Positions 1-5,022 of a DNA stretch of 5,499 bases are shown here, in pieces. Origin of the DNA: Bryobacterales bacterium. Lineage in GTDB: Bacteria > Acidobacteriota > Terriglobia > Bryobacterales > Bryobacteraceae. Within the stretch, counting starts at the first letter, position 1. Each line of letters starts with the position of its first letter. Under the pieces are notes generated by a model that saw only the letters and a program-made list of their open reading frames with translations, ran no database searches and was not told where the DNA came from. The stretch spans positions 1 through 5,499 of the forward strand of contig PLRZ01000183.1 in assembly GCA_003164075.1 (NCBI GenBank), given 5' to 3'. The position numbers and the translations under genes were made by a program.

Positions 1-61
1 CCTCCTAAGAAACAAATTCACGGACCGTTGAAAATGCGGATGTTAGGCACATACGATTGGT

Positions 62-1420
62 CTACGAAGCGATGGGGGCATTCGGGAGGGGTACCAGGTT
101 GTAACCCAGAGTGCGAGCCTGCTTGATCAGCCGGAAGCGCTGCTTGTCGCGGTTCCGCTGTTCGATTTCGGCGAATACGCTATCGTCGTATGCCACGCGT
201 TTTACCACCAGGGTGTAGATGATGCGAGCCAATTTGTGGGCGGCAGCGGTAATGGCCTGGGGGCCGCCCTTCAACACGAATTTCATGCGCCGGTAGAATG
301 CCCCCAGGTACGACTTGTCGCGGCACAGAGACTCCGCCGCCAGCCGTAAGCTCAAGGCGAGACGACTCTCTACTTTGCGCGTTTTGCTCGCCTTCACCTT
401 CCCGCCGGTGATCGTCTCATTGGGGCATATGCCTAACCAGTTGGCGAATGCCCCTGCGGAGCGAAAGCGACGCAGGTCCGGGCCGACCTCTCCCAGCAGC
501 ACCTCCACGGTGCCGACGTTCACTCCCGGAATGGCCGTCAGATCGGTACCGAAGATGTGATAGAACTTGGTTCGCAGTTCCTCATCGGTCGGCGTGCGCA
601 TCGTCTTGCGGGCCGGAGGGGGCGGCTGCTGACCATCCGGCCCGCCCTCTAACTGATCCAACATCCTCCGCAGTTCGCGATCGCATTCCTCGATCAGGCT
701 TTGATAATGCCGGTAACTCTCCAGCGACTGCCTGAGGGTAAACAGATGCTCGGCGCGGTAATCTCCTTCCAGTGCCGCCACAATGGTCTCCTCGCTGGCC
801 CGCACACGCCCATCGCGCAACGCCGCCAATCGATGGCCATCGCGCTCCCCGCCGAGAATCGCGTCCAGAATCGCCAGACCGCTCACCCCCGTAAGATCGC
901 TGAGCACGCGATGGATCTGCACATTCATCTGATCCAGTGACTTCTGCATGTGCTGAATGTGCTGGCTGGCGGCCTGCACCAATCCACTCCGGTGGCGCAA
1001 CACCGTACGGAAGGCGCAGATCTCCTGTGCCGGGCGGAAGGATCCTTGGAGCAACCCGACGGCGTGGAGGTATTGCAGCCACGCCGCATCGCACACATCG
1101 GTCTTCCGGCCGGGCACGTTTTTGTAATGCCGGGCGTTTACCAGGTAGATCTCGATCCCGCGCTCCTCCAGCACTTGATACAGGGGGATCCAGTACACCC
1201 CGGTGGATTCCATAGCCACGGATCGGACCCCACATTCGCGCAGCCAGTCGGCGATGCGACGCAGTTCCCCCGTAAAGCTGCCGAATTGGCGGACGGGCAT
1301 GTGGTGGCGTGCGTCTACGGCGACATAAATGACTTCCGGGCTGATATCGATGCCGGCCACATCGGGACGCACTTGGGGTGGTTCGGTAACGGATTGCAGC
1401 CTGGTCTTCTTCCGGCTCAT
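62..1420 (-). CDS. IS110-family transposase (DEDD/serine recombinase)
   Basis: A 452-residue recombinase that would cut and rejoin element and target DNA, in this family guided by a bridge RNA encoded in the element. The N-terminal RuvC-like DEDD domain spans about residues 20-180. Its acidic residues are visible as D25 (GIDIS), E71 (MESTGVYW), D108 and D111 (GRKTDVCDA). A helical linker at about 200-275 follows, then the C-terminal Tnp_20 domain at about 290-400 (LTAIPGVNVGTVEVLLGE, NWLGICPNETITGGK). The start is the ATG at 1420-1418, preceded on the minus strand by GAGGAG (1432-1427) with six bases between. Length is at the long end for the family, and the frame is intact with no stops. Oddity: the position where related proteins usually have the nucleophilic serine (S-G-G-K) reads T338-G-G-K (codon ACC at 409-407). 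Either this lineage uses threonine or the copy is catalytically impaired. Family assignment is firm; activity is unknown. Confidence 0.95.
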   Translation of the reverse strand: MSRKKTRLQSVTEPPQVRPDVAGIDISPEVIYVAVDARHHMPVRQFGSFTGELRRIADWLRECGVRSVAMESTGVYWIPLYQVLEERGIEIYLVNARHYKNVPGRKTDVCDAAWLQYLHAVGLLQGSFRPAQEICAFRTVLRHRSGLVQAASQHIQHMQKSLDQMNVQIHRVLSDLTGVSGLAILDAILGGERDGHRLAALRDGRVRASEETIVAALEGDYRAEHLFTLRQSLESYRHYQSLIEECDRELRRMLDQLEGGPDGQQPPPPARKTMRTPTDEELRTKFYHIFGTDLTAIPGVNVGTVEVLLGEVGPDLRRFRSAGAFANWLGICPNETITGGKVKASKTRKVESRLALSLRLAAESLCRDKSYLGAFYRRMKFVLKGGPQAITAAAHKLARIIYTLVVKRVAYDDSVFAEIEQRNRDKQRFRLIKQARTLGYNLVPLPNAPIAS

Positions 1421-1560
1421 AATTGACTCCTCACCCCGCCCGTGGTGGCGCCAGCGTGGAAAGAAACGTGCAGTCTCCTAATCGGGGTTGGCCCCAAAGG
1501 GGACCACCACCACTCACCAGACCACGAAACTGGGGACCATGCTCTGTGACGGGCTTGAAA
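1421..1560 (-). ncRNA. candidate bridge-RNA region of the IS110 element
   Basis: In IS110-group elements the non-coding end upstream of the recombinase encodes a structured bridge RNA, transcribed in the same direction as the recombinase. The stretch ahead of this transposase has no convincing ORF and shows hairpin potential. The clearest is an imperfect hairpin with arms 1486-1495 and 1499-1508 around an AAA loop; 8 of 10 positions pair, including four consecutive C:G pairs next to the loop. A CCAG/CTGG pairing is possible just beyond it. Placement rests on position and structure only. RNA ends, target-binding loop and donor-binding loop were not derived. Confidence 0.3.
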
Positions 1561-1690
1561 ACACCAGTGCACCATCGGCCTTTACTGCCACCAGGGCGGA
1601 TACCGCTACAGTATCACCGCAGGGCTCCCACAGATCGTGGAAACCGTCGGCGAACGGATCGCGCCTGCGGAGCTCGAGCGAGCGCTACGA
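1559..1690 (+). pseudogene. possible decayed coding remnant, unidentified
   Basis: A plus-strand frame (codons in phase with 1637) is open from 1559, just after a TGA at 1556. For its first 45 or so codons it looks protein-like: it contains CTIGLYCHQGGYRYSITAG and ERIAPAELERALRIF, with mostly G/C third positions. After about 1690 it turns into low-complexity Arg/Ala-rich sequence typical of GC-rich non-coding DNA. It has no convincing start codon, ribosome-binding site or recognised domain. A GTG at 1637 could start a 114-residue reading, but that has no support. It could be the 3' remnant of a gene broken by the IS110 element, or chance. I do not recognise a family. Confidence 0.2.
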
Positions 1691-1849
1691 ATCTTCAGGC
1701 GAAGGAGGCAGCCGGTGGCGCGAGCTTGTGGAACACAGTGCGCGCCGGCCCGAGCGGCCGCGAGGGCAGCGCACGGCCATAGCGGATGTGGTGGGCCGTG
1801 GACCGCGCTTCCCCGCAGCGAGGAAGGCTCGGTGACGCGGTCCGGGCTA
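1691..1849. other. gene-free stretch
   Basis: This is the middle of the roughly 485-base interval between the transposase start and the end of the PadR gene. Overlapping open frames here are arginine-, alanine- and proline-rich and appear on several frames at once, as GC-rich DNA produces by chance. I see no motif, RNA gene, repeat or promoter that I can support. Confidence 0.5.
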
Positions 1850-1896
1850 TGTCCGGCGCCGCGACTTCAGAGCGGCGCCACGTCCGACACTTTTTT
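1850..1896 (+). terminator. plus-strand rho-independent terminator-like hairpin
   Basis: A perfect 8-bp GC stem (GGCGCCGC at 1855-1862 with GCGGCGCC at 1872-1879) encloses a nine-base loop. An outer TGTC (1850-1853) can pair with GACA (1886-1889) across an asymmetric internal loop. A run of six T follows at 1891-1896 on the plus strand. No such T-run follows the stem in the minus direction, so it does not look built for the PadR transcript, which ends nearby at 1906. There is no intact plus-strand gene upstream, so it may be the leftover terminator of a lost gene. The 11 bases between the inner stem and the T-run lower confidence. Confidence 0.45.
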
Positions 1897-1905
1897 ACGG
1901 CTGCG

Positions 1906-2625
1906 CTATCGCCATCGACGCTGTATCAATGTTTCTTCCCCCACCAGACTGGGCGCCGCCCAGTCAACTGCTCTGTGGTGAAACTCTTCGTCTTCGGTGT
2001 ACCGCGCTTCCCGCGCCGGGGCGCGACGATCGATCTCGCCGGCCAGTTTACCCAGCCAGCGGAGTTCCACTCGCAACTGGGCAATCACCAGGCTGACCAT
2101 CCACACCGCCTCGTGAAAGTTGTGTCCCACTTCCGCCCGGATGGCGCGTAGCGTTACCTGCTCGCGCGCCAGTTCCTTCTCCAGGAACTGGCGGCGGCGC
2201 ACCACTTGCAGTTGGACAGTTGCCAGGGGCGCCTGCCAGGATAGCGCCAGCCAGGTGAGAAACGGCGGACGGTCGCGAGTGGTGGTCCAGTCCTCGCGCT
2301 CCAGGGCGTCGGCGAGTGCGGCCCGGCCCTTGCCGGATGTTTTATAGACACAACGGTCGGGGCCGGCCGCCGGCGACTCGTCCGAGCCCGCGCGAATCAG
2401 TCCGGCCCGCGCCAGTTTTTCGAGCGAGTAGTAGACCTGCGGCCGGGAGACGCCGGCCCAGTCGCGTACCTGGCGGCGCTCCAGCTCGAGATTCGCCTGG
2501 TAGCCGTGCATGGGGCGTTCGGCCAGAAGGCTTAACAGCACCAGGTCGGGCGTGGTGAGCGCGCGAGCCGATTTCACTTTGCGGCGCTCGCTTTGCGGCG
2601 TTGGCTCCAATACCACCATTGGCAT
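1906..2625 (-). CDS. PadR-family transcriptional regulator
   Basis: A DNA-binding regulator, probably acting as a dimer at the palindrome at 2882-2906. The winged helix-turn-helix lies at about residues 26-100. It carries the PadR hallmarks TPDLVLLSLLAERPMHGYQ (about 25-43), the recognition-helix region SRPQVYYSLEKLARAGLI (60-77) and a wing ending near YKTSGKGRAAL. The C-terminal part (about 115-200) is helical and matches the PadR C-terminal dimerisation domain in character. A charged tail follows. The ligand is unknown. From the ATG at 2625 the gene overlaps the upstream Cdd1-like gene by 52 bases. A GTG at 2577 (residue 17) would instead give a GTGA stop/start overlap and a protein of about 223 residues that still holds the whole DNA-binding domain. 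The first 16 residues are not part of the conserved domain, so the GTG start is a serious alternative. Family call is firm; start is uncertain. Confidence 0.93.
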   Translation of the reverse strand: MPMVVLEPTPQSERRKVKSARALTTPDLVLLSLLAERPMHGYQANLELERRQVRDWAGVSRPQVYYSLEKLARAGLIRAGSDESPAAGPDRCVYKTSGKGRAALADALEREDWTTTRDRPPFLTWLALSWQAPLATVQLQVVRRRQFLEKELAREQVTLRAIRAEVGHNFHEAVWMVSLVIAQLRVELRWLGKLAGEIDRRAPAREARYTEDEEFHHRAVDWAAPSLVGEETLIQRRWR

Positions 2626-2855
2626 TGCTCCGCGGGGAGGCGCGGATCGCGCGCCTGCGCCACGGCAGCGCAGAAAACGTCCAGCACGCAGGGGTCCTGC
2701 CGCTGGCCCGTGAGGCTGCCGAGTTTCTCGTACATTCGCTCGGGGTTTTGCCGCGCCAGATGCGGGACGCCGCGGATCCCCAACATCTCAAAATCGCGCT
2801 CTATCGCCGGTCCCACCGATACCAGGTCGCGAAAACGCCGTTTCTCGGGAAGCAT
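2574..2855 (-). CDS. Cdd1-like helix-hairpin-helix protein
   Basis: A 93-residue protein of the Cdd1 ('pathogenicity locus') type, whose biochemical role is unknown. A helix-hairpin-helix-like segment at residues 8-33 (FRDLVSVGPAIERDFEMLGI) resembles DNA-binding HhH motifs. It is followed by the family's typical pattern: NPERMYEKL (37-45), LTG (48-50), CVLDVF (56-61) and the aromatic WWYW (80-83). The ATG at 2855 is preceded by AAGGAG with about eight bases spacing, a good ribosome-binding site, and lies about 20 bases from the predicted transcription start. It is the first gene of a minus-strand pair with the PadR regulator, whose reading frame overlaps its tail. The last ten residues (SQRRKASAAK) extend past the usual end of the family and lie in the overlap. 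Pairing with PadR suggests co-regulation; it does not reveal function. Confidence 0.85.
   Translation of the reverse strand: MLPEKRRFRDLVSVGPAIERDFEMLGIRGVPHLARQNPERMYEKLGSLTGQRQDPCVLDVFCAAVAQARDPRLPAEQCQWWYWSQRRKASAAK
2577..2600. repeat. 14-bp imperfect tandem duplication in the gene overlap
   Basis: CTTTGCGGCG occurs at 2577-2586 and again at 2591-2600; the 14-bp units agree at 12 of 14 positions. The repeat lies exactly where the Cdd1-like tail and the PadR N-terminus overlap. Because 14 is not a multiple of three, its gain would have shifted both frames and may have created the extra Cdd1 tail or the upstream PadR start. Confidence 0.6.
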
Positions 2856-2867
2856 CGAACATTCTCC

Positions 2868-2896
2868 TTGACACCGATTCGATACTAATCTAATTT
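2868..2896 (+). promoter_or_regulatory. promoter of the VOC gene (leaderless placement)
   Basis: A perfect -35 box TTGACA (2868-2873) is followed after 17 bases by TAATTT (2891-2896), which keeps the most important -10 bases (first T, A, last T). Transcription would start at about 2903-2905, on or next to the A of the VOC ATG at 2905. That fits the lack of any Shine-Dalgarno sequence ahead of that gene. The -10 lies inside the 25-bp palindrome, so a bound repressor would block polymerase. Confidence 0.55.
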
Positions 2897-2906
2897 AGAC
2901 TAGTAT
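2882..2906. promoter_or_regulatory. 25-bp palindromic operator, probable PadR site
   Basis: Left half ATACTAATCTAA (2882-2893), a central T at 2894, and right half TTAGACTAGTAT (2895-2906). Eleven of the twelve base pairs are symmetric (the exception is 2888/2900). It is A/T-rich in GC-rich surroundings, lies between divergent genes one of which encodes a PadR protein, and covers both predicted -10 elements. PadR proteins typically bind dyad-symmetric sites in their own promoters, so this is the natural candidate. It also includes the first two bases of the VOC start codon. Confidence 0.75.
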
Positions 2907-2910
2907 GCAA
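2882..2910 (-). promoter_or_regulatory. promoter of the Cdd1-like/PadR pair
   Basis: Read on the minus strand, TTGCAT (2910-2905) as -35 is separated by 17 bases from TAGTAT (2887-2882) as -10, which matches four of six consensus positions. Transcription would start near 2875, giving a short leader of about 20 bases containing the AAGGAG of the Cdd1-like gene. The whole promoter sits on the palindrome, implying autoregulation by PadR. Confidence 0.5.
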
Positions 2911-3291
2911 CCGAAAAAGATTACCGCAGTCCTGTTAGTGGAAGAAGTGGAGCCGTGCGTGAAGTTCTGGGTGGAGCGCCTGGGCTTCGAAAAAGCGGCC
3001 GAGGTTCCCGATGGCGGCAAGCTGGCGTTCGCCATGCTGCAAAAGGGCGCCGTCGAGGTCATGTACCAGAGCTATGCCAGCGTGGAGAAGGACCACCCGC
3101 ACCCCGACACCCTGGCGCACAAGGGCCCCACCTTTCTGTATATCGAAGTGGACGACCTGGCCGCGGCCATGACCGCTACGGCCGGCGCGGAACTGGTGAT
3201 GCCGGAACGAACCACGTTCTACGGTTCGAGAGAATTCGGCATCAAGGACCCGGCCGGCCACTTCCTCACGTTTGCGCAATTTGGAAGCTAG
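2905..3291 (+). CDS. VOC/glyoxalase-fold protein, likely non-metal type
   Basis: A 128-residue vicinal-oxygen-chelate family protein with two beta-alpha-beta-beta-beta modules: about residues 6-57 (ITAVLLVEEVEPCVKFWVERLGF) and 76-126 (FLYIEVDD, REFGIKDPAGHFLTFAQFG). The length suits single-subunit members of the glyoxalase/bleomycin-resistance group. Positions that usually hold metal ligands appear substituted: L10/L11 in the first strand, Y79 in the fifth, and T122 where a glutamate is common in the last strand. A metal-dependent glyoxalase I or dioxygenase reaction is therefore doubtful, and a ligand-binding or sequestering role is equally possible. The ATG at 2905 has no Shine-Dalgarno sequence and coincides with the predicted transcript start, so translation may be leaderless. 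It faces the PadR gene across a shared operator, which suggests its expression responds to the PadR ligand. The substrate is unknown. Confidence 0.88.
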   Translation: MQPKKITAVLLVEEVEPCVKFWVERLGFEKAAEVPDGGKLAFAMLQKGAVEVMYQSYASVEKDHPHPDTLAHKGPTFLYIEVDDLAAAMTATAGAELVMPERTTFYGSREFGIKDPAGHFLTFAQFGS

Positions 3292-3318
3292 ACGGCTTGG
3301 CGTTAGGCTATAGCATGG

Positions 3319-4815
3319 ATGCCCGATAGCCTCTTCGAAGCCGCTCATGTCGACAAACACTTCGGCGGTGTGGCAGCGCTGCGGGGCGCCTCCCTGGAAG
3401 TGCGGGCGGGAGAAGTCCACGCCCTCATGGGCGAGAACGGCGCGGGGAAAAGCACGCTGGCGCGCATCGTCGCAGGGGCCGTCCGCGCCGATCGCGGAAG
3501 CTTCCGCGTGGACGGGCAGCCGGCCGCCATCGCCAGCCCTCCCGACGCGCAACGGCTGGGCATCGGGATCATTCATCAGGAGCTCGACCTGTTCCCGAAT
3601 TTGAGCGCCGCGGAGAACATGGTCATCGGCAACCTCTGCTTCCGCGAGGGACCGTGGGCCCGTTTCCGGCAAATGGAAGCGTTCTGCCGGCCCTTTCTGG
3701 AGCAGGTGGGCCTCACGTGCAGCGCGCGCGAGCCGGCCGCCTCGCTCTCCATCGGACAGAGGCAACTGCTGGCCATCGCCCGCGCTCTCAGCATGAACGC
3801 CCGCCTTCTGCTGATGGACGAGCCCACCAGTTCACTCTTCGACGATGCCGTGGAACGGCTCTTCGGACTCATCCGCGGACTGCGCAGCCGCGGCGTTTCG
3901 GTGGTCTACGTCTCCCACAAGATGGACGAGATTTTTCGCATCTGCGACCGCGTGACCGTATTGCGCGACGGGCAAACGGTGGGAACTCGCGACGCGGCAT
4001 CCACGGGCTCCGGCGAGTTGATCCGCCTGATGGTGGGGCGCGAGCTGGATCTATCGAGCGGCCCGCGGCCGCGCGTCCGGGGCGACGTGGCGATGGAGGT
4101 GGAAGACCTCGGCACCAGCCTCTTGCGCAACGTATCGTTCACCCTGCATCGCGGCGAAGTGTTGGGAATCGCCGGTCTGGTGGGCGCGGGCCGCAGCGAA
4201 TTGGGGGCGGCGTTGTTCGGGCTGGACCCGATTGTGAGCGGCCGCGTCAAGCTGGGCGGCGCCGCGCTGTCCGCACGCTCGCCACGCGAAGCGATGCGCC
4301 GCGGAATCGGACTGGTGCCCGAGGACCGGCGCACCGAGGGGCTCATGATGAGCATGAGCGTGCGCGAGAACGCGAGCCTGGCGACGCTCGGCCGCATGCA
4401 AAGGCTGGGCTTCCTCCGCGGCGCTCGCGAACGCGGCGAGTTGCGAACGGTCGCGGGCCAACTGGCGCTCCACTGCCCCTCGACGGAGACGTGCGTGAGC
4501 CATCTAAGCGGCGGCAATCAACAGAAGGTGCTGCTGGCGCGATGGCTGCTGCTCCATCCGCAGGTGTTATTTCTGGACGATCCCACCCGCGGCATTGATG
4601 TCGCCGCCAAGCAGGACATCTATCGCATCATCGAAGAACTGGCTGCCGCCGGCAAGGCCGTGATGCTGGTGAGTTCGGAGCTGCCCGAGTTGCTGCGCTG
4701 CTGCCACCGCATCTTAGTGCTGCGGGAAGGCCGCGTGACGGCGATCTACGATGCCGAAGAGGCCACCCAGGAGAAGATCATGGCCTCGGCCACGCTGGCG
4801 GAGGCGCACGCTTGA
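3319..4815 (+). CDS. sugar ABC transporter ATPase (RbsA/MglA type)
   Basis: The cytoplasmic ATPase of a CUT2-type sugar importer, with two ABC domains in one 498-residue chain, the normal size for RbsA-like proteins. Domain 1: Walker A GENGAGKST (38-46), Q-loop HQE, signature LSIGQRQ (143-149), Walker B LLLMDEP (D167, E168), switch H200. Domain 2 (about 250-498): degenerate Walker A GLVGAGRSE (286-294, R in place of the catalytic K), signature LSGGNQQ (396-402), Walker B LFLDDPTRGID with D421 where a glutamate is usual, and S-S-E instead of a switch histidine. A hydrolytically weak second site is characteristic of this family. The transported sugar cannot be read from the sequence. The gene starts 27 bases after the VOC stop with no clear Shine-Dalgarno sequence, so it may be co-transcribed; the ATG at 3319 precedes the first conserved strand by only a few residues. 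No periplasmic binding-protein gene lies upstream. Its TGA overlaps a following ATG (TGATG). Confidence 0.95.
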   Translation: MPDSLFEAAHVDKHFGGVAALRGASLEVRAGEVHALMGENGAGKSTLARIVAGAVRADRGSFRVDGQPAAIASPPDAQRLGIGIIHQELDLFPNLSAAENMVIGNLCFREGPWARFRQMEAFCRPFLEQVGLTCSAREPAASLSIGQRQLLAIARALSMNARLLLMDEPTSSLFDDAVERLFGLIRGLRSRGVSVVYVSHKMDEIFRICDRVTVLRDGQTVGTRDAASTGSGELIRLMVGRELDLSSGPRPRVRGDVAMEVEDLGTSLLRNVSFTLHRGEVLGIAGLVGAGRSELGAALFGLDPIVSGRVKLGGAALSARSPREAMRRGIGLVPEDRRTEGLMMSMSVRENASLATLGRMQRLGFLRGARERGELRTVAGQLALHCPSTETCVSHLSGGNQQKVLLARWLLLHPQVLFLDDPTRGIDVAAKQDIYRIIEELAAAGKAVMLVSSELPELLRCCHRILVLREGRVTAIYDAEEATQEKIMASATLAEAHA

Positions 4816-4837
4816 TGCGACTGATTTTGCGCAGGGC
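4785..4837 (+). repeat. direct repeat, copy 1 (ATPase end / first start)
   Basis: A 53-bp segment that recurs at 4970-5022, offset 185 bases, with 45/53 identity. It contains the last ten codons of the ATPase, the TGATG overlap and the first eight codons of the following frame. The eight differences (4792, 4798, 4802, 4812, 4820, 4822, 4827, 4835) are all transitions. Weaker similarity continues upstream for some 15 bases. Confidence 0.85.
4800..4804 (+). promoter_or_regulatory. Shine-Dalgarno GGAGG before the first TGATG
   Basis: GGAGG ends ten bases before the ATG at 4815. The equivalent position in the second repeat copy (4985-4989) reads GGGGG, which still pairs with CCUCC but through a G·U wobble. 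The better site therefore now serves the 61-codon ORF instead of the permease. Confidence 0.55.
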
Positions 4838-5000
4838 GGACGGCTCGCGCCCTTGCACCGCTCCATGGCGAGAGATCCGTAGGTGGGGCAGGCCGTGCAC
4901 GCCTGCCCTCTCTCCTGTTTGGGCAGCGCGCCTTGGTTCAGCGTGGGCGGACTGGCAGGCGAGCACCGTCTCGGCCGCGCTGACGGGGGCGCACGCCTGA
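4815..5000 (+). CDS. 61-codon bridging ORF in the ATPase-permease junction
   Basis: A small ORF running exactly from the ATPase stop to the permease start. Its ATG (4815-4817) shares an A with the ATPase TGA, and its TGA (4998-5000) shares an A with the permease ATG. It begins MRLILRRA, almost the permease N-terminus (MRPILRRA), and ends SAALTGAHA, matching the ATPase C-terminus (SATLAEAHA). It is therefore a by-product of the 53-bp direct repeat. The middle is translated repeat DNA (RPCTAPWREIRRWGRPCTPA) with no recognisable domain. It may be translated simply because it keeps the stop/start chain that lets ribosomes reach the permease. Whether the peptide itself does anything is unknown; I would not assume a product. 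Confidence 0.4.
   Translation: MRLILRRADGSRPCTAPWREIRRWGRPCTPALSPVWAARLGSAWADWQASTVSAALTGAHA
4838..4969. repeat. inserted segment with GC-rich palindrome
   Basis: This 132-bp core lies between the two direct-repeat copies. It contains a perfect 8-bp inverted repeat GGGCAGGC (4886-4893) / GCCTGCCC (4901-4908) around a seven-base loop. Another CTCGC (4844-4848) / GCGAG (4868-4872) pair flanks it upstream. The motif (G/T-rich lead, then GGGCAGGC and its complement) resembles the dispersed intergenic palindromes seen in Acidobacteriota and other GC-rich genomes; that resemblance is from memory and was not searched. Confidence 0.5.
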
Positions 5001-5022
5001 TGCGGCCGATTCTGCGCAGAGC
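4970..5022 (+). repeat. direct repeat, copy 2 (permease start)
   Basis: Second copy of the 53-bp segment at 4785-4837. It holds the end of the bridging ORF, the second TGATG (4998-5002) and the first eight permease codons. Compared with copy 1, its Shine-Dalgarno has changed from GGAGG to GGGGG. Confidence 0.85.

Larger units (their letters stand above)
1..1560 (-). mobile_element. IS110-family insertion sequence (ends unresolved)
   Basis: The element is recognised from its transposase (62-1420, minus strand), which has the two-part IS110 architecture. IS110 elements usually lack long terminal inverted repeats and do not make conspicuous target duplications, so the ends cannot be fixed by eye. 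The window begins only 61 bases past the transposase stop, so one end may lie outside it. The limit at 1560 is a guess: it allows roughly 140 bases of upstream non-coding DNA, and an open plus-strand frame unrelated to the IS begins at 1559. Presence of the element is well supported; the exact span is not. Confidence 0.6.

Noticed and set aside
582..1426. Long open frames on other frames across the transposase, including a 217-codon minus frame and a 158-codon plus frame.
   Set aside because: They are shadows of the GC-rich transposase gene with no domain and Arg/Gly/Pro-rich composition.
2..1481. CTCCTAA occurs at 2-8 and 1475-1481 and could be read as the IS boundaries.
   Set aside because: A seven-base match can arise by chance. 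It would leave only about 55-60 non-coding bases on each side of the transposase, too little for a bridge RNA, and the window cuts off at base 1.
1637..1981. A 114-codon plus-strand ORF starting at GTG 1637 as a gene.
   Set aside because: There is no ribosome-binding site, the composition becomes Arg/Ala-rich after 1690, and it runs through the terminator-like hairpin and into the PadR 3' end.
2935..3765. A 276-codon minus-strand frame across the VOC and ATPase genes.
   Set aside because: It runs antisense through two well-identified genes and shows no family signature.
4171..4585. Degenerate second nucleotide-binding site of the ATPase (R292, D421, no switch histidine) as a sign of decay.
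   Set aside because: A weak second ATP site is the normal state in RbsA/MglA-type proteins.
3654..4598. A 314-codon plus-strand frame inside the ATPase gene.
   Set aside because: It is an Arg-rich alternate-frame shadow of conserved ABC motifs.
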